A DNA stretch of 64,000 bases from CAWCDJ01 sp963778675 (GTDB lineage Bacteria > Acidobacteriota > Terriglobia > Bryobacterales > Bryobacteraceae). This document shows positions 62,767 through 64,000 of the stretch, piece by piece (position 1 is the first letter of the stretch; each line of letters starts with the position of its first letter). Position numbers and translations under genes: made by a program. The notes under the pieces were generated by a model that was given only the letters and a program-made list of their open reading frames with translations, was not told where the DNA came from and ran no database searches. The stretch covers positions 434,001-498,000 of the forward strand of contig CAVZVI010000014.1 in the NCBI GenBank assembly GCA_963778675.1, in the 5' to 3' direction.

Positions 62767-62772
62767 TATAAT
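62767..62772 (+). promoter_or_regulatory. -10 element of the DUF885 gene
   Basis: TATAAT lies 10 bases before the ATG at 62783, so the 5' leader would be about 3-4 bases. No Shine-Dalgarno is visible. Confidence 0.45.
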
Positions 62773-62782
62773 TTGAAGAGTG

Positions 62783-64000
62783 ATGTTCTTTCGTGTTTTC
62801 CTCGTATGCCTCCTTTCCACAGCGTGTTTCGGGCAATCCCGCGATGCCGGATTCGGCAAGCTGGCGGACCGCTATTTCGATGAGGCGGTATTCCGCTTCG
62901 ATCCGGTGCAGGCGACTTCAGCCGGCTTTCATCAGTACGACGCGCAACTGCCCTCGCTCTCCAGGACCGAGATTCAGTCCGAAATCGCCACGCTGAAGAA
63001 GTTCGAAGGCGAAGTCGAGGCCTTCGGCGCGCACGGTCTCTCCTCCACGGTGGCGGCCGATCGCGAACTGGTGCTTTCCGAGATCCGCGGCACGCTGCTC
63101 GAGTTGGAGCAGATCCGGCCGTGGGAGAAGAATCCCGACACGTATTCTTCCGGAATTTCGAATGCCATCTTCACCATCATGAGCCGGAAGTTCGCGCCGG
63201 CTCCGGACCGTCTGCGGTCGGTAGTCGCGCGCGAGAAACTGGCTCTCCGCATGCTGCAATCGGCGCGCCAGAACCTGAACGACCCGCCCCGGGTCTTCAC
63301 CGAAGTGGCGCTCGAGCAGGTGCCGGGAATTGTCAGCTTCTTCCAGAAGGATGTGCCGGCGGCGTTTCAGACCGTGACCGACAAGCCGCTGATGGCTGAA
63401 TTTCAGAAATCCAACCAGGCTCTCATCGATGCGCTGAACAGCTATGGGAAGTGGATGAAGAGCGACCTGCTGCCGCGCTCCAAGGGCGATTTCCGGATCG
63501 GCGCCGAGGTCTACCGCAAGAAGCTCTTGTACGACGAGATGGTGGACACGCCGCTCGACCGTCTGCTCGCGATCGGCTACCAGGACCTGCGGCGGAACCA
63601 GGCGGAGTTCCGGCGCGTGGCTGCGCAGATCGATCCCAAGCGCACGCCGCAGCAGATCCTGCAGGAGTTGGAAAATGACCATCCCGCGGCGGGGAAGCTG
63701 CTTCCGGCCTTCCGCGACGTGTTGGGAGGGCTGCGCGCGTTCGTCGAGACCCATCACATCGTCACCATCCCCTCGCAGGTCTCGCCGATTGTGGAAGAAA
63801 CGCCGCCCTTCATGCGGGCGCTGACCACCGCTTCCATGGACACCCCGGGGCCGTACGAGAAGGTGGCGAAGGAGGCGTATTTCAACGTCACGCTGCCCGA
63901 GCCGGACTGGACGAAGCGGCAGACCGAGGAGTATCTCGAAGGCTTCAACCGCGGCACCATCATTTCGACCGCGGTACACGAAGTCTACCCCGGGCATTAC
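62783..64000 (+). CDS. Exported DUF885 metallohydrolase (partial, 3' end outside window)
   Basis: An open frame of 406 codons runs off the window end with no stop. Residues 1-18 form a signal peptide (FFRVFLVCLLSTACFGQS), and the mature part is helical, with FDPVQATSAGFHQYDAQLPS, YRKKLLYDEMVDTPLDRLLA and, at the very end, the metal motif HEVYPGHY that marks DUF885 peptidase-like proteins. It is a candidate zinc-dependent hydrolase; most of the catalytic domain lies past the edge. Confidence 0.88.
   Translation, partial: MFFRVFLVCLLSTACFGQSRDAGFGKLADRYFDEAVFRFDPVQATSAGFHQYDAQLPSLSRTEIQSEIATLKKFEGEVEAFGAHGLSSTVAADRELVLSEIRGTLLELEQIRPWEKNPDTYSSGISNAIFTIMSRKFAPAPDRLRSVVAREKLALRMLQSARQNLNDPPRVFTEVALEQVPGIVSFFQKDVPAAFQTVTDKPLMAEFQKSNQALIDALNSYGKWMKSDLLPRSKGDFRIGAEVYRKKLLYDEMVDTPLDRLLAIGYQDLRRNQAEFRRVAAQIDPKRTPQQILQELENDHPAAGKLLPAFRDVLGGLRAFVETHHIVTIPSQVSPIVEETPPFMRALTTASMDTPGPYEKVAKEAYFNVTLPEPDWTKRQTEEYLEGFNRGTIISTAVHEVYPGHY

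Overview
The window looks like a chromosomal stretch of an Acidobacteriota genome, most probably of the Bryobacterales/Solibacter type. Supporting signs are high GC throughout, two full-length ABC permeases of the acidobacterial ADOP type without ATPases plus a decayed PadR-ADOP pair, a secreted malectin/BACON repeat protein, squalene-hopene cyclase, DUF1080/Gfo-Idh-MocA sugar genes and many small lineage-specific secreted proteins. This is a placement from gene content, not from a marker gene. I saw no rRNA, tRNA, CRISPR array, insertion sequence or prophage.

Layout. 1-5.7 kb: a partial giant secreted carbohydrate-binding/beta-helix protein, then a divergent sugar locus (sugar isomerase and Gfo/Idh/MocA dehydrogenase against a DUF1080 hydrolase) sharing a palindromic control region. 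5.7-9.7 kb: a leftward respiratory module (tetraheme cytochrome, four-cluster ferredoxin, NrfD quinone-interacting subunit, polytopic membrane protein) with no catalytic subunit. 9.9-14.8 kb: a tightly packed operon (PfkB kinase, membrane glycosyltransferase, YbjQ, DapF-like epimerase, UDP-sugar dehydrogenase). 15-26 kb: transport and membrane genes, an ADOP permease behind a clear palindrome, DUF2971, a membrane-fused spermidine-synthase-like protein, an MFS carrier, SRPBCC, and PadR with a broken ADOP gene. 26-38 kb: squalene-hopene cyclase, a CTP-synthase-like amidotransferase relative lacking its nucleophilic cysteine, a VOC-SpoIIE fusion phosphatase, aldehyde dehydrogenase, PAP2 phosphatase, IspG, YjbQ, CYTH and a methyltransferase. 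38.5-44.8 kb: a second ADOP, metX-metW (both carrying a single-base frameshift) and an arsR-acr3-arsC arsenic operon with a perfect operator palindrome. 44.9-57 kb: sugar and envelope functions (CrtC-like lipocalin, tagatose-bisphosphate aldolase, GRP sugar transporter, GT39 transferase, UxaA-type dehydratase, DsbA, M28 peptidase, aldose epimerase, MBL hydrolase). 57-64 kb: GT2 transferase, alpha/alpha-barrel protein, a permease with an internal deletion, several small genes including a coupled cysteine-motif pair, PilZ, a zinc-ribbon PspC and a partial DUF885 hydrolase.

The strongest points for a second look are the three disrupted genes (metW, metX, SLC13-type permease), which could be sequence errors or real decay; the catalytic-subunit-less NrfD module; two enzymes with Cys-to-Ser changes at key positions (DapF-like and GATase-like); the probable 3-keto-glycoside locus; the palindromes at 4846, 15315, 23976 and 44775; and the frequent -10-like hexamers lying only 6-10 bases before start codons, which suggest widespread leaderless transcription.
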